In this document: one piece after another, positions 46,999-56,153 of the stretch
How positions within the stretch are numbered: position 1 is the first letter of the stretch
Layout of the letters: the number at the start of each line of letters is the position of its first letter
Assembly: GCF_900142755.1 (NCBI RefSeq)
Contig: NZ_FRCA01000008.1
Location: 62,001 to 126,000 of the forward strand
Source of the DNA: Halomonas cupida
GTDB lineage: Bacteria > Pseudomonadota > Gammaproteobacteria > Pseudomonadales > Halomonadaceae
Direction: 5' to 3'
DNA length: 64,000 nt
The notes under the pieces: generated by a model
Databases searched by the model: none
What the model was told of the DNA's origin: nothing
What the model saw: the letters and a program-made list of their open reading frames with translations, nothing else
Position numbers and translations under genes: made by a program

Positions 46999-47880
46999 AT
47001 GAAGTGGCTCCTACTCGGTGTCAATGGCCAGGTCGGCCATGAACTACAACGCTATATCAGCACCATGGGCGAGTGTCTGGCACCAACTCGTCAGCAACTC
47101 GACCTCAGCGACGGCGATGCAGTCACCCAGTACCTGGCGGAACACCGGCCCGCAATGGTCGTCAATGCCGCTGCCTATACCGCCGTCGACAAGGCAGAAG
47201 ATGAGGTCGACCTGGCGACGGCTCTCAATGCGGACCTTCCCAGACTCCTTGCTAGCTATTGCGCTCAGCACAATGCACTGCTGGTGCATTATTCCAGTGA
47301 CTATGTCTATCCCGGTAATGGCGATCATGCCTGGCAGGAAGAAGATGTCACTGGCCCACTGTCGGTCTATGGCCAGAGCAAGCTAGCCGGCGATACCGCC
47401 ATTCAAGGCAGCGGTTGCGATCACTTGATCTTCCGCACCAGTTGGGTCTACAGCGCCCGTGGTCACAACTTCATGAAGACCATGCTGCGCCTTGGGAAAG
47501 AGAAACAACAATTAGCCATCGTCGGTGACCAGATCGGAGTTCCGACCCCTGCCAGGCTGATTGCCGAAGTCACTGCTCAGGCCATTCATCGCTACCAGCA
47601 GAACCCCGCCATCAAGGGCCTCTACCACCTGGCGCCACGCGGCCAGACCAGTTGGCATGGCTTTGCCTGTGAAATCTTCGACCAGGCCCGGGCCCATGGC
47701 CTTGAGCTATCCATCGTTCGTGACCGGGTGAGTGCCATTCCCACCGCAGAGTATCCCACTCCTGCCACCCGTCCATTGAACTCGCGTCTGGATCTTTCCC
47801 GACTTGAGCAGACCCTCGACATTCGTTTGCCTGACTGGCGCTCACAGCTGTCTCTGACATTGTCGGAACACCTCGGCTGA
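46999..47880 (+). CDS. rfbD: dTDP-4-dehydrorhamnose reductase
   Basis: Last step of dTDP-L-rhamnose synthesis, NADPH-dependent. The 293-residue protein starts MKWLLLGVNGQVGHEL (nucleotide loop), with VNAAAYTAVDKAE, the catalytic YGQSKLAGD-type YxxxK motif, and FRTSWVYSARGHNFMKTML (given as FRTSWVYSARG). AAGGAGAG precedes the ATG. The 160-bp gap after rfbB contains a repeated TGCAGCTC(G/A)GT word but no evident terminator. Confidence 0.95.
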   Translation: MKWLLLGVNGQVGHELQRYISTMGECLAPTRQQLDLSDGDAVTQYLAEHRPAMVVNAAAYTAVDKAEDEVDLATALNADLPRLLASYCAQHNALLVHYSSDYVYPGNGDHAWQEEDVTGPLSVYGQSKLAGDTAIQGSGCDHLIFRTSWVYSARGHNFMKTMLRLGKEKQQLAIVGDQIGVPTPARLIAEVTAQAIHRYQQNPAIKGLYHLAPRGQTSWHGFACEIFDQARAHGLELSIVRDRVSAIPTAEYPTPATRPLNSRLDLSRLEQTLDIRLPDWRSQLSLTLSEHLG

Positions 47881-47910
47881 TCTCCGACCCGGCAATACCA
47901 ACAGACCTCT

Positions 47911-47944
47911 CAATAGCTGAGCCACTGCAATAGCTGAGCCACTG
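47911..47944. repeat. Perfect 17-bp tandem duplication
   Basis: CAATAGCTGAGCCACTG occurs twice in a row (47911-47927 and 47928-47944) in the gap between rfbD and rfbA. Being exact, it looks recent. Confidence 0.9.
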
Positions 47945-48063
47945 GTCGGTTGAGCTATCGGCCTACTGAGTTCTACACCAGCAGTCCTCCTCTACCTTGC
48001 TCAGCCACTGCGACTGTTGTGGCCAGTAATCCGGCCTTTCGTCCACCAACCAGAGTTCCCCCC

Positions 48064-48942
48064 ATGAACCGCAAAGGCATCATCCTCGCCGGAGGCTCCG
48101 GCACTCGCTTGCACCCCATCACGCGCGGCGTTTCCAAACAGCTATTGCCGGTGTATGACAAGCCGATGATCTACTTCCCGCTGTCCGTTCTCATGCTGGC
48201 GGGGATTCGCGATATTCTGATCATTTCCACCCCCGACGACCTTCCCCAGTACAGCAACCTACTGGGCACTGGAGAACAATTCGGTATTCGTCTCCAATAT
48301 GCCGAGCAGCCCAGCCCGGACGGACTGGCACAGGCCTTCATCATCGGTGAGGAATTCATTGGTGATGATCCGGTTTGCCTGGTCCTGGGCGACAACATCT
48401 TCCATGGCCAGCATTTCTCCGAGCAGTTGCGTCGAGCCTCAGAGCAACCACAAGGCGCCAAGGTCTTCGGTTACCTGGTGAAGGATCCTGAACGCTTCGG
48501 TGTTGTCGAGTTCAATGAGGAAGGTAAGGCACTTTCCATCGAGGAGAAGCCCGACAAGCCGAAGTCCTCCTATGCCGTAACCGGGCTTTACTTCTATGAC
48601 AACGACGTGGTGGAGATCGCCAAGTCCGTCAAGCCCTCGGCACGTGGCGAGTTGGAGATAACCTGTGTCAACAACGCCTATCTGGAGCGTGGAGACCTGG
48701 AGGTCGAGCGTCTGGGGCGCGGTTTTGCGTGGCTGGACACCGGCACTCACGACAGTCTTCTCGAGGCCTCGCAATATGTACAAACCATCGAACACCGGCA
48801 GGGGCTCAAGATCGCCTGTCTCGAGGAAATCGCCTGGTCGCACGGCTGGATCAGCGACGACTTCCTGTTGGAGCAAGCCAATAGCCTGAAGAAGACAGGG
48901 TATGGCAAGTACCTGAAACGTCTGCTCAAGCAGAACCGCTGA
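48064..48942 (+). CDS. rfbA: Glucose-1-phosphate thymidylyltransferase
   Basis: Makes dTDP-glucose from dTTP and glucose-1-phosphate, the first step to dTDP-rhamnose. The 292-residue product has [20 protein letters not shown] at the N-terminus (nucleotide loop and catalytic lysine/arginines), LGDNIFHGQ, and [20 protein letters not shown] (given in pieces EEKPDKPKS and AVTGLYFYD). The ATG at 48064 begins the conserved sequence but has no clear ribosome binding site. A 38-residue extension upstream is unlike the family. Confidence 0.95.
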   Translation: MNRKGIILAGGSGTRLHPITRGVSKQLLPVYDKPMIYFPLSVLMLAGIRDILIISTPDDLPQYSNLLGTGEQFGIRLQYAEQPSPDGLAQAFIIGEEFIGDDPVCLVLGDNIFHGQHFSEQLRRASEQPQGAKVFGYLVKDPERFGVVEFNEEGKALSIEEKPDKPKSSYAVTGLYFYDNDVVEIAKSVKPSARGELEITCVNNAYLERGDLEVERLGRGFAWLDTGTHDSLLEASQYVQTIEHRQGLKIACLEEIAWSHGWISDDFLLEQANSLKKTGYGKYLKRLLKQNR

Positions 48943-49011
48943 AACCGGATACCACCTGCATATTGATCACCGGGCCTCGCCATCACCAGCCCCAGGATCA
49001 AGGAGGAAGAC

Positions 49012-50670
49012 ATGGAGTCGTTGGTAGACGCCGAGAGTGAACTCGCCCAAATACAGCAGCAACTGAAGTCACAGGCCTCTCAACTACAGAAGGTATCCCT
49101 GTCGGACCTGCTGACAGGTGACACCGGCGAGCAGCGCCTGAAACAGCTGAGTGCGCGCTTTGCCGGCTGGCACCTTGATCTGTCCAAGCAACGCTGGCAG
49201 CCGGAGACACTGAAAGTGCTGGCCGACTGGGCGGATGCCCGTGGACTGGATGAGCATCGTCAAAAGCTGTTCGCCGGCGCTATCGTCAACCCCTCTGAAC
49301 GACGTCCTGCCTTGCATACCGTTCTGCGCTGGCCACAGGAACAACCCGCTCCTGAAGGCTGCGAGAAAGCCGTGGCCTTCGCCCAACAACAGCGGGGTCG
49401 CATGGCATCATTGGTCCAGAAGGTACGCAGTGGTCAATGGCGAGGCCTTCTCGGACAGCCAGTCCGTGATGTCATTCATATCGGTGTAGGTGGCTCCGAC
49501 CTTGGGCCACGACTGGTCAGCGACGCTCTGCAGGAGACGCATCACCAAGGCGAGGTGGAGGTACACTTCGTCTCCACCATGGATGCGACTCAGCTTGTAC
49601 CATTGATGCGCAAGCTCGACCCCGCCACAACTCTGGTGGTACTGGCCTCCAAGTCATTCACTACAGCCGATACTCAGTTCAATCTGAATACCGCCTTGAC
49701 CTGGCTCGCAAGCTCCCTGGATGTGAGCATCCGAGCGGTGTGCGAGCGGCATCTGATCGGCGTTTCCGCACGACCGGAAAAGATGACGGAATTCGGCATT
49801 CCTGAAGCTCATCAATTGGTCTTCGCCGAAGGTGTCGGAGGACGCTTTTCTCTGTGGTCACCGATTGGCATCAGTCTGGCGATGCAAATCGGCATGCCGG
49901 CCTTCAACGAATTGCTGGCTGGTGCGCACGCGATGGACCGGCACTTTCTCGAAGCGCCCACTACTGAGAACCTGCCTGCACTGCTGGCTCTAGTCGGCGC
50001 CTGGAACTGCCAGTGGCTGGGTATCCCCAGCCACGCGGTATTGCCCTACGACGGCCGTCTTGAGTGCCTACCGGATTACCTGCAACAGCTGGAGATGGAG
50101 TCCAACGGCAAGAGTGTCGACATCAATGGCCAGGGTGTCGACCACCCCACCTGTCCAATCCTGTGGGGAGATGTCGGCCCCAACGCTCAGCATGCCTTCT
50201 ATCAGTTGCTGCATCAGGGCTCTCACACTGTCAGCGCCGACTTCATTGCCGTGCGCCGCCGACACCGCCACGCTGCGGAAGGGCTCCAGGAATCGCTGCG
50301 GGATCAGCAGCAGTTGACGCTGGCCAACTGCCTGGCCCAGGCACAACTGATGGCCCTGGGCGATGATGCCATTCCACCGTCGCTGAGAGATCACATGGCA
50401 CGCGGTTACCGGGGCAATCAGCCCAATAGCCTGCTGCTGGTAGATGAGCTGACGCCATGGAGCCTGGGGGCGCTGCTTGCCATGTACGAGCACAAGGTCT
50501 TCGTCCATTCTGTCCTGTGGGGGCTCAACCCCTTTGATCAACCAGGCGTGGAGCTGGGCAAGCTACTGGCCCAGGGTATCTACCGAGCCCTGTCCAATGG
50601 GCAGACCAACAGCAGTGATCAGGTCAAGGATCCCAGCACCGACGCTATGATTTCACTCGTCACTTCGTGA
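49012..50670 (+). CDS. pgi: Glucose-6-phosphate isomerase
   Basis: Interconverts glucose-6-phosphate and fructose-6-phosphate; here it can feed the phosphoglucomutase and RfbA. The 552-residue protein has IGVGGSDLGPRLV, LASKSFTTADTQ, GRFSLWSPIGIS and FDQPGVELGKLLA. At the site that is usually WGEPGTNGQH, with the catalytic-base glutamate, this protein reads WGDVGPNAQH with Asp387. It may be a conservative family variant; activity is not excluded. GGAGGAAG precedes the ATG. Its place inside a capsule sugar block suggests dedicated supply, whether or not another pgi exists. Confidence 0.94.
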   Translation: MESLVDAESELAQIQQQLKSQASQLQKVSLSDLLTGDTGEQRLKQLSARFAGWHLDLSKQRWQPETLKVLADWADARGLDEHRQKLFAGAIVNPSERRPALHTVLRWPQEQPAPEGCEKAVAFAQQQRGRMASLVQKVRSGQWRGLLGQPVRDVIHIGVGGSDLGPRLVSDALQETHHQGEVEVHFVSTMDATQLVPLMRKLDPATTLVVLASKSFTTADTQFNLNTALTWLASSLDVSIRAVCERHLIGVSARPEKMTEFGIPEAHQLVFAEGVGGRFSLWSPIGISLAMQIGMPAFNELLAGAHAMDRHFLEAPTTENLPALLALVGAWNCQWLGIPSHAVLPYDGRLECLPDYLQQLEMESNGKSVDINGQGVDHPTCPILWGDVGPNAQHAFYQLLHQGSHTVSADFIAVRRRHRHAAEGLQESLRDQQQLTLANCLAQAQLMALGDDAIPPSLRDHMARGYRGNQPNSLLLVDELTPWSLGALLAMYEHKVFVHSVLWGLNPFDQPGVELGKLLAQGIYRALSNGQTNSSDQVKDPSTDAMISLVTS

Positions 50671-50682
50671 GGTTCAACAACC

Positions 50683-52356
50683 ATGAGTGATCATTCGATT
50701 GCCGCCCTGTTGGCGGCATATCATGACACGGCGCCCGATCCGGACAATCCCGCTCAAGGTGTCCAGTTCGGCACTTCCGGCCACCGCGGCTCTGCGTTGA
50801 GCAATACTTTCAACGACCTGCATATCGCCGCCATCAGTCAGGCAATTGCCGATTACCGGCGTCAGGCAGGCATTGACGGCCCACTGTTTCTCGGGCGAGA
50901 TACCCATGCCCTGTCACGCCCAGCCTGGCATACGGCTCTGCAGGTCCTGCGGGCCAATAATGTTCAAGTCGTCATCGCTACCGGCGATGAGGTTCTTGCC
51001 ACTCCAGTCATCAGTCACGCGATACTCAGACACAATGCCCCGGGTCGCAACCACAACAGGGAACAGACCCAAGGATTGGCTGACGGCCTGATACTGACGC
51101 CGTCCCACAACCCCCCGCAGGACGGCGGAATCAAGTACAACCCTCCCCATGGCGGACCTGCCGAAGGCGATATCACCAACTGGATCGAGCAACGCGCCAA
51201 CCAGTACATCGCCAACAGCTCTGGCACATACCGGTCTATCACAAATCGGTCCACCACAAACCCGTCCGCCGAAAATCCAGCTGAAGTCATCCAGCGGCTC
51301 TCGGATGACGATGCACTCGCTGGCGTGGAGCAGCAGGACCTGATCGGCAACTATGTCGCGGCTCTCGGGAAAGTGGTCGATATGCCCGCAATTCGTGCCA
51401 GCGGTCTGCGTCTGGGTGTCGATCCCATGGGCGGAACCGCCCTTCCCATCTGGCGGGCCATCGCCGAGCAGCACGGCATCGACCTGGAAGTGGTCAACCC
51501 GAGCATTGATGACAGCTTCAGCTTCATGCCACCGGACCACGACGGCAAGATCCGCATGGACTGCTCCAGCCCGGCAGCCATGGCCAATCTGCTGGCCATC
51601 AAGGATCGTTTCGACCTGGCATTCGGTAATGATCCTGATGCTGATCGCCACGGCATTGTCGATGCCGCAGGCCTGATGAACCCCAACCACTATCTGGCAG
51701 TGGCTATCGACTACCTGCTGGCCCATCGTCCGCAGTGGTCCGCGGGTCTCAAGATCGGCAAGACGTTGGTGTCCTCATCGATGATCGACCATGTCGTTGC
51801 ATCTCACCGCAGTGAGCTCTACGAGGTGCCCGTAGGCTTCAAGTGGTTCGTCGATGGACTTCACCAGGGCTGGCTGGCATTCGGTGGCGAAGAGAGCGCC
51901 GGCGCCAGTCTGTTGACCCTCGAGGGGCATGCATGGTCCACCGACAAGGACGGTATCGCCTTGTGCCTGCTGGCTGCCGAGATCACTGCAGTAACCGGTG
52001 AAACACCCAGCCAGCGATATGCCACCCTGACCAACCTGCATGGCGCCCCAGTATATCGTCGCATCGACAGCCCCTGCAGCGCCGAACAGAAAGCGGCCTT
52101 CAAGGCCTTGAACGCTGACCGTATAACCACCGATAGCCTGGCCGGCGATCCCATCGAACGAGTACTGACCGAAGCTCCCGGAAACGGCGCGCCCATTGGC
52201 GGTATCAAGGTGACCACCAGCAATGGATGGTTCGCCGCACGCCCCAGCGGTACCGAAGCTCTTTACAAGCTCTATGCCGAAAGCTTCAAAGGTCAGGAGC
52301 ATCTCGACGAGTTGATCAGCAGCGCTCAGAAACTGCTGGATACAACGCTCGCATAG
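50683..52356 (+). CDS. pgm: Phosphoglucomutase (alpha-D-glucose-specific)
   Basis: Converts glucose-6-phosphate to glucose-1-phosphate for RfbA. The 557-residue protein has FGTSGHRGS, the phosphoserine loop LTPSHNPPQDGGIKYNPP (about 137-154), the metal site GNDPDADRHG and the sugar-binding FGGEESAGAS. RPSGTEALYKLYAES closes the protein. At residues 184-198 a low-complexity insert reads as three five-residue repeats (RSITN, RSTTN, PSAEN) encoded by a 15-bp tandem repeat, in a loop region after the active-site segment. It starts 12 bp after pgi with GAGG upstream. Confidence 0.95.
   Translation: MSDHSIAALLAAYHDTAPDPDNPAQGVQFGTSGHRGSALSNTFNDLHIAAISQAIADYRRQAGIDGPLFLGRDTHALSRPAWHTALQVLRANNVQVVIATGDEVLATPVISHAILRHNAPGRNHNREQTQGLADGLILTPSHNPPQDGGIKYNPPHGGPAEGDITNWIEQRANQYIANSSGTYRSITNRSTTNPSAENPAEVIQRLSDDDALAGVEQQDLIGNYVAALGKVVDMPAIRASGLRLGVDPMGGTALPIWRAIAEQHGIDLEVVNPSIDDSFSFMPPDHDGKIRMDCSSPAAMANLLAIKDRFDLAFGNDPDADRHGIVDAAGLMNPNHYLAVAIDYLLAHRPQWSAGLKIGKTLVSSSMIDHVVASHRSELYEVPVGFKWFVDGLHQGWLAFGGEESAGASLLTLEGHAWSTDKDGIALCLLAAEITAVTGETPSQRYATLTNLHGAPVYRRIDSPCSAEQKAAFKALNADRITTDSLAGDPIERVLTEAPGNGAPIGGIKVTTSNGWFAARPSGTEALYKLYAESFKGQEHLDELISSAQKLLDTTLA
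51232..51276 (+). repeat. In-frame 15-bp tandem repeat inside pgm
   Basis: Three 15-bp units start CGGTCTATC, CGGTCCACC and CCGTCCGCC at 51232, 51247 and 51262, and encode residues 184-198. The units have diverged but keep the reading frame. Confidence 0.75.
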
Positions 52357-52410
52357 CTTGATCGCCTCCTGGCCACTTCTCCTATTCCCTTTATCCAATA
52401 CAGGCAAGTC

Positions 52411-52962
52411 ATGGAATACCAACCTCTCGCCATTCCCGACGTCGTGTTGTTGACTCCCAAGGTCTTTGGTGACGAACGCGGCTTCTTCCTGGAAACCTTC
52501 CGCCAAAGCGAGTTTGAGCAGCATTGCGGCAAGTACCAGTTCGTACAGGACAATCACAGCAGGTCTGCTCAAGGCATTCTGCGTGGCCTGCATTATCAGC
52601 TGGAGCATCCCCAGGGCAAGCTGGTGCGGGTGACGCGAGGTGAGGTATTCGATGTTGCCGTGGATATGCGCAAACAAAGCCCGACCTTCGGCCAGTGGGT
52701 CGGTGCGCTGTTGAATGAAGACAACAAGCAGATGCTGTGGGTCCCGCCCGGCTTCGCTCACGGCTTCTATGTCACCAGTCCGGCAGGAGCCGAGTTCCAG
52801 TACAAGTGTACCGACTACTATGCACCCGGCGATGAGTACAGTGTGCGTTGGGATGACCCGAGCCTGGCTATCGAGTGGCCGCTAGTAGAAGGCAAGCCAC
52901 CGCAAGTTTCTGAAAAAGACGCACAGGGGAACTCACTCGAGAGCTCCTTTAAGTTTGATTGA
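52411..52962 (+). CDS. rfbC: dTDP-4-dehydrorhamnose 3,5-epimerase
   Basis: Third step of dTDP-L-rhamnose synthesis. The 183-residue cupin has DERGFFLETFRQSEF, the catalytic histidine in LRGLHYQ, the lysine in GKLVRVTRGEVFDVAVD (in part), and the tyrosine in YKCTDYYAPGDE. It completes the rfbB-D-A-C set. Immediately after its stop the base composition drops sharply to AT-rich, marking the left border of the variable part of the locus. Confidence 0.96.
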   Translation: MEYQPLAIPDVVLLTPKVFGDERGFFLETFRQSEFEQHCGKYQFVQDNHSRSAQGILRGLHYQLEHPQGKLVRVTRGEVFDVAVDMRKQSPTFGQWVGALLNEDNKQMLWVPPGFAHGFYVTSPAGAEFQYKCTDYYAPGDEYSVRWDDPSLAIEWPLVEGKPPQVSEKDAQGNSLESSFKFD

Positions 52963-53003
52963 GGCTACGGGATTAGCGCAGCAATATTTAACAGGGCGTG
53001 TCG

Positions 53004-54050
53004 ATGAAAGAAACATATACAGCATTACGTGAGTTTGGTGCCGCGTTCCTTGGGCCAGCTCTGACGATGTATGCTCGAGCAGTAGAAGAAAACGGCTCTG
53101 GGCGTCTTCCTGTCTGCCTCGCTAGAGAAGGGTGGTTGATTCATAAGCTGCTAACACGGCTGGAAAGTGAAGGGCTCGTTGAGTTTGATCACTCACCCAT
53201 CTATCTCAAGGTATCCCGCACACTACTATTCCGAGCGATGGTGGGAGAGCCAGACATCTGGCCACTTGCCATGAAAGGTAGTTTTTCCGGCAGTGTGCTG
53301 GAGCTCTTGATGAAACGCTTCGGCTTCCAGATGCATGAGGTTTTTGCGTGCCTCCCACCTGAGCTTCTCAATTTTACCTTACAACTCCCAGAGGATGCTG
53401 AAAAGGTAAGCGAGTGGCTTGATCCTCATGCAGAGCGCCTTAATGAGCAAGTAAAATATACGCGACTAGCATTGAAAGAGTATTTTTCTCGTTCAGGGCT
53501 ATATGACAGAGATCTGATGCCACTGATGCTCGATCTCGGGTATTCGGGGACGATACAGAAACTCTGCACCAAACTCCTGGAACGAGATACGGATGGCCTC
53601 TACTTTATAGCCACACAAGCAGGAAAGACAGAGGTCAACGGCCACACTGCTACTCTAAAAGGTGTATTCAGGGAGGGTGTCGAGTGGAAGGAAGGCTACA
53701 CCATGCTGGAACGCTCTCTATATTTCGAGTGTTTGATGACGGCTCCTCATGGCCAGGTCGTAGACATTCTAGAAACAAATGATGGGAATTTAATCTTTTC
53801 TCATGGTAGAGAAGCCTCTAGCCAGCGCTACTATCAAGATCTGGAAGCTATTCTCGATGGTGCAATAGACGCAGTTGTTGACGCCATGCACAAGGACATC
53901 TCCTACACCACTAAAGAAGTAGAAGACCTATTTGAAGTGTTTTCGACACGTCCTGGCGCACTTCCTCAAGCTTCCTGGCATCTTTTTACTGCCGATGATG
54001 ACATATCTGGAAATGGGATGGTTAATCCTCTTCAGATATTTGGCTACTAA
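53004..54050 (+). CDS. Protein resembling the C-terminal domain of polysaccharide-cluster HAD hydrolases (COG5610-like)
   Basis: A 348-residue protein with CLAREGWLIHKLLTRL and YLKVSRTLLFRAM near the N-terminus and MLDLGYSGTIQKLCTKLL at about 175-192. These stretches resemble the region that follows the HAD domain in large HAD-type proteins of capsule and rhamnan clusters, where a 'LxRDGxxL...YLxxSR' pattern occurs. There is no HAD domain in this protein; the next gene encodes one and stops where this region would be expected. The two products may act as a complex. The function is unknown. The ATG at 53004 lies seven bases after AGGG. Confidence 0.6.
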   Translation: MKETYTALREFGAAFLGPALTMYARAVEENGSGRLPVCLAREGWLIHKLLTRLESEGLVEFDHSPIYLKVSRTLLFRAMVGEPDIWPLAMKGSFSGSVLELLMKRFGFQMHEVFACLPPELLNFTLQLPEDAEKVSEWLDPHAERLNEQVKYTRLALKEYFSRSGLYDRDLMPLMLDLGYSGTIQKLCTKLLERDTDGLYFIATQAGKTEVNGHTATLKGVFREGVEWKEGYTMLERSLYFECLMTAPHGQVVDILETNDGNLIFSHGREASSQRYYQDLEAILDGAIDAVVDAMHKDISYTTKEVEDLFEVFSTRPGALPQASWHLFTADDDISGNGMVNPLQIFGY

Positions 54051-54068
54051 TAGGAGGCCTGAAGTCAC

Positions 54069-56153
54069 ATGGAAAAAATCATAAAGGAAAAATCTCAGTT
54101 CCTTAAGATCTGGTTGCGCAACACATATGGGGTAAAAAGAAAATCCCAAACGCAATCCACTACTCAACATTCTCAGGAGAACAGCGAAAAACAAGAAAAC
54201 CCTCCTGCTCAGGTCTTGAAAATTGTTCCAGAGCACATACCTTTACAGGAGCCAGAGTCCATGCCGATGCAGGAGCACGAACATGAGACAGCGATGAGAG
54301 AATGCATAGAGGCTGGGCTCTTTGACCCTCAGTGGTACAGAGAAACCTATAGCATAGATTTCGAAGATGACTTCGCTATTTTCTCGGACTACTTGACAAA
54401 ATCGCGTTTTTCTCCTGTCAACCCTTCTCCAGCATTCGACAGCGAGACTTATCTTCGGGAAAACATAGATGTTTTCCATCACCAGATTAGCCCATTATAC
54501 CATTATATCAATAACGGAAAAATCGAGGGAAGAACTCATGGGCCCGCCATTAATCGCTGGTCCCCTCGCGAAATATTAACTCCGGAAAGAACGATAGGCG
54601 AAAAAGCTAAAACTCTTAAAATCGCCATCTGCCTCCATATTTTCTATGACGATTTTATTGATCGCTTTGCCCAAGCACTGGACGCGTTTCCTGTTGAAAT
54701 CGACCTACTCCTGACACTGGCCAAGGAGGAGTTCACCGATCATGCAAGAAACACTCTTGGCGGACATCCAAGAGTCAACAAAACCGAAATAAGAATAGTC
54801 CCCAATCGTGGCCGAAACTTCGGCCCAATGCTGGTTGAATATTCCAAAGAAATAAAAGAATATGACCTTTTCTGCCATTTGCACTCCAAGAAATCTCTCT
54901 TTTCCGGCAAAGAGCAGACACAGTGGGCAGACTACCTGACAGAGTACCTTCTGCGTGACCCCAACATCATATCAGGCGTTCTCAACTCTTTTGCGGAGGA
55001 TGAGAAGCTTGGGCTTTACTACCCTACTACATTCTGGATGATGCCTGTTTGGGTTAATCATGTAACCATGAATGTTCCTTTCATTCGAGAGTGGGAGAAA
55101 GCTCTGGATTTACCGCCAGGAACCGAGTTCATCAGTTACCCTGTCGGCGGAATGTTCTGGGCAAGACCGGAAGCTCTGGACGGTGTTATCAGAGAAGGCT
55201 GGGAGTATGACGACTTTCCTGCAGAACCGTTGCCTAATGATGGCTCCATGCTCCATGCGCTCGAGCGTGTTCTGGGTTCACTAGTGGAAGGAAAGGGTTA
55301 TAAGCAATTTTTCTACTACCCGACCACTGGACAGTTTACTACTGACCAGAGTTACACAACATCATCCTATCGCGGCACTATTGAACAGCACCTCCCTGCG
55401 ATTCAAGCACACGCATGCATAAGCTTTGATGTATTTGATACTCTTGTCAGGCGAGAGTACACCGTCGCCGATTATGCAAAGCTGAAACTTGGAAAACATC
55501 TCTGCGAACAAGGGATGGTGGATGATCCACACGACTTCATGAAACTTCGCAACTCCGCGGAATTCGAACTTCGCAAGAGAGCAAACTTCCAGGGAGATGT
55601 CGTTATAGATGACATCTATAAGGAACTCGGAGCTAAACTTGGAATTTCCGAAGCCGACGCCGATGGCCTGATGAGGAAGGAGTTCGAGCTGGATCTCGAA
55701 ATGATCCTTCCGAAGAACGAGATGGTTGAGCTATTCAACCACCTGGGAAGTGTTGGGCATAAGCTATGGGTCATATCCGATAGCTACTACACGCGTGAAC
55801 AAGTCGGCTTGATGTTGCGAAAAGTAGGTATTGCGGTGCCCTATAGGCTGCTCGTGTCAAGCACAGAGCAGAAACGCAAGGATAATGGCTCCATGTGGGC
55901 GATGATCAAGCAGGACCTTGCCCAGGAGGGAATCGACCGTCATCTCCATATTGGTGACAACGTCGTTGCCGATGCTCAGCGCCCGGGCGATATAGGCCTC
56001 ACAACCTTCCATATACTACATCCCATGGAAAAATGGCAGGCGCTTGGCTTCCCGAAGGTTCTTCGAGGAAGTGATGCGCTGGATGAAGGGCAGATCCTCA
56101 AGTGGGGGAAGCTGGTCAGTCAAGTTGGACGCAACCCGTTTATTGGTGAGTAA
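54069..56153 (+). CDS. Rhamnan synthesis F-like (RgpF) protein with C-terminal HAD domain
   Basis: A 694-residue protein. The first ~70 residues are Gln/Glu-rich. FDPQWYRETY and FDSETYLRENIDV mark the short DPxWYL-type repeats often placed before glycosyltransferase-like domains. An RgpF-type domain (about 180-420) has AICLHIFYDDF, VPNRGRNFGPML and CHLHSKKS. The HAD phosphatase-like domain (about 450-660) has FDVFDTLV, VISDSYY and IGDNVVADAQRPGD. RgpF proteins take part in rhamnose-glucose polysaccharide assembly, which fits the rfb genes upstream. The HAD motifs suggest phosphate-ester hydrolysis, though the substrate is unknown. Confidence 0.85.
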   Translation: MEKIIKEKSQFLKIWLRNTYGVKRKSQTQSTTQHSQENSEKQENPPAQVLKIVPEHIPLQEPESMPMQEHEHETAMRECIEAGLFDPQWYRETYSIDFEDDFAIFSDYLTKSRFSPVNPSPAFDSETYLRENIDVFHHQISPLYHYINNGKIEGRTHGPAINRWSPREILTPERTIGEKAKTLKIAICLHIFYDDFIDRFAQALDAFPVEIDLLLTLAKEEFTDHARNTLGGHPRVNKTEIRIVPNRGRNFGPMLVEYSKEIKEYDLFCHLHSKKSLFSGKEQTQWADYLTEYLLRDPNIISGVLNSFAEDEKLGLYYPTTFWMMPVWVNHVTMNVPFIREWEKALDLPPGTEFISYPVGGMFWARPEALDGVIREGWEYDDFPAEPLPNDGSMLHALERVLGSLVEGKGYKQFFYYPTTGQFTTDQSYTTSSYRGTIEQHLPAIQAHACISFDVFDTLVRREYTVADYAKLKLGKHLCEQGMVDDPHDFMKLRNSAEFELRKRANFQGDVVIDDIYKELGAKLGISEADADGLMRKEFELDLEMILPKNEMVELFNHLGSVGHKLWVISDSYYTREQVGLMLRKVGIAVPYRLLVSSTEQKRKDNGSMWAMIKQDLAQEGIDRHLHIGDNVVADAQRPGDIGLTTFHILHPMEKWQALGFPKVLRGSDALDEGQILKWGKLVSQVGRNPFIGE

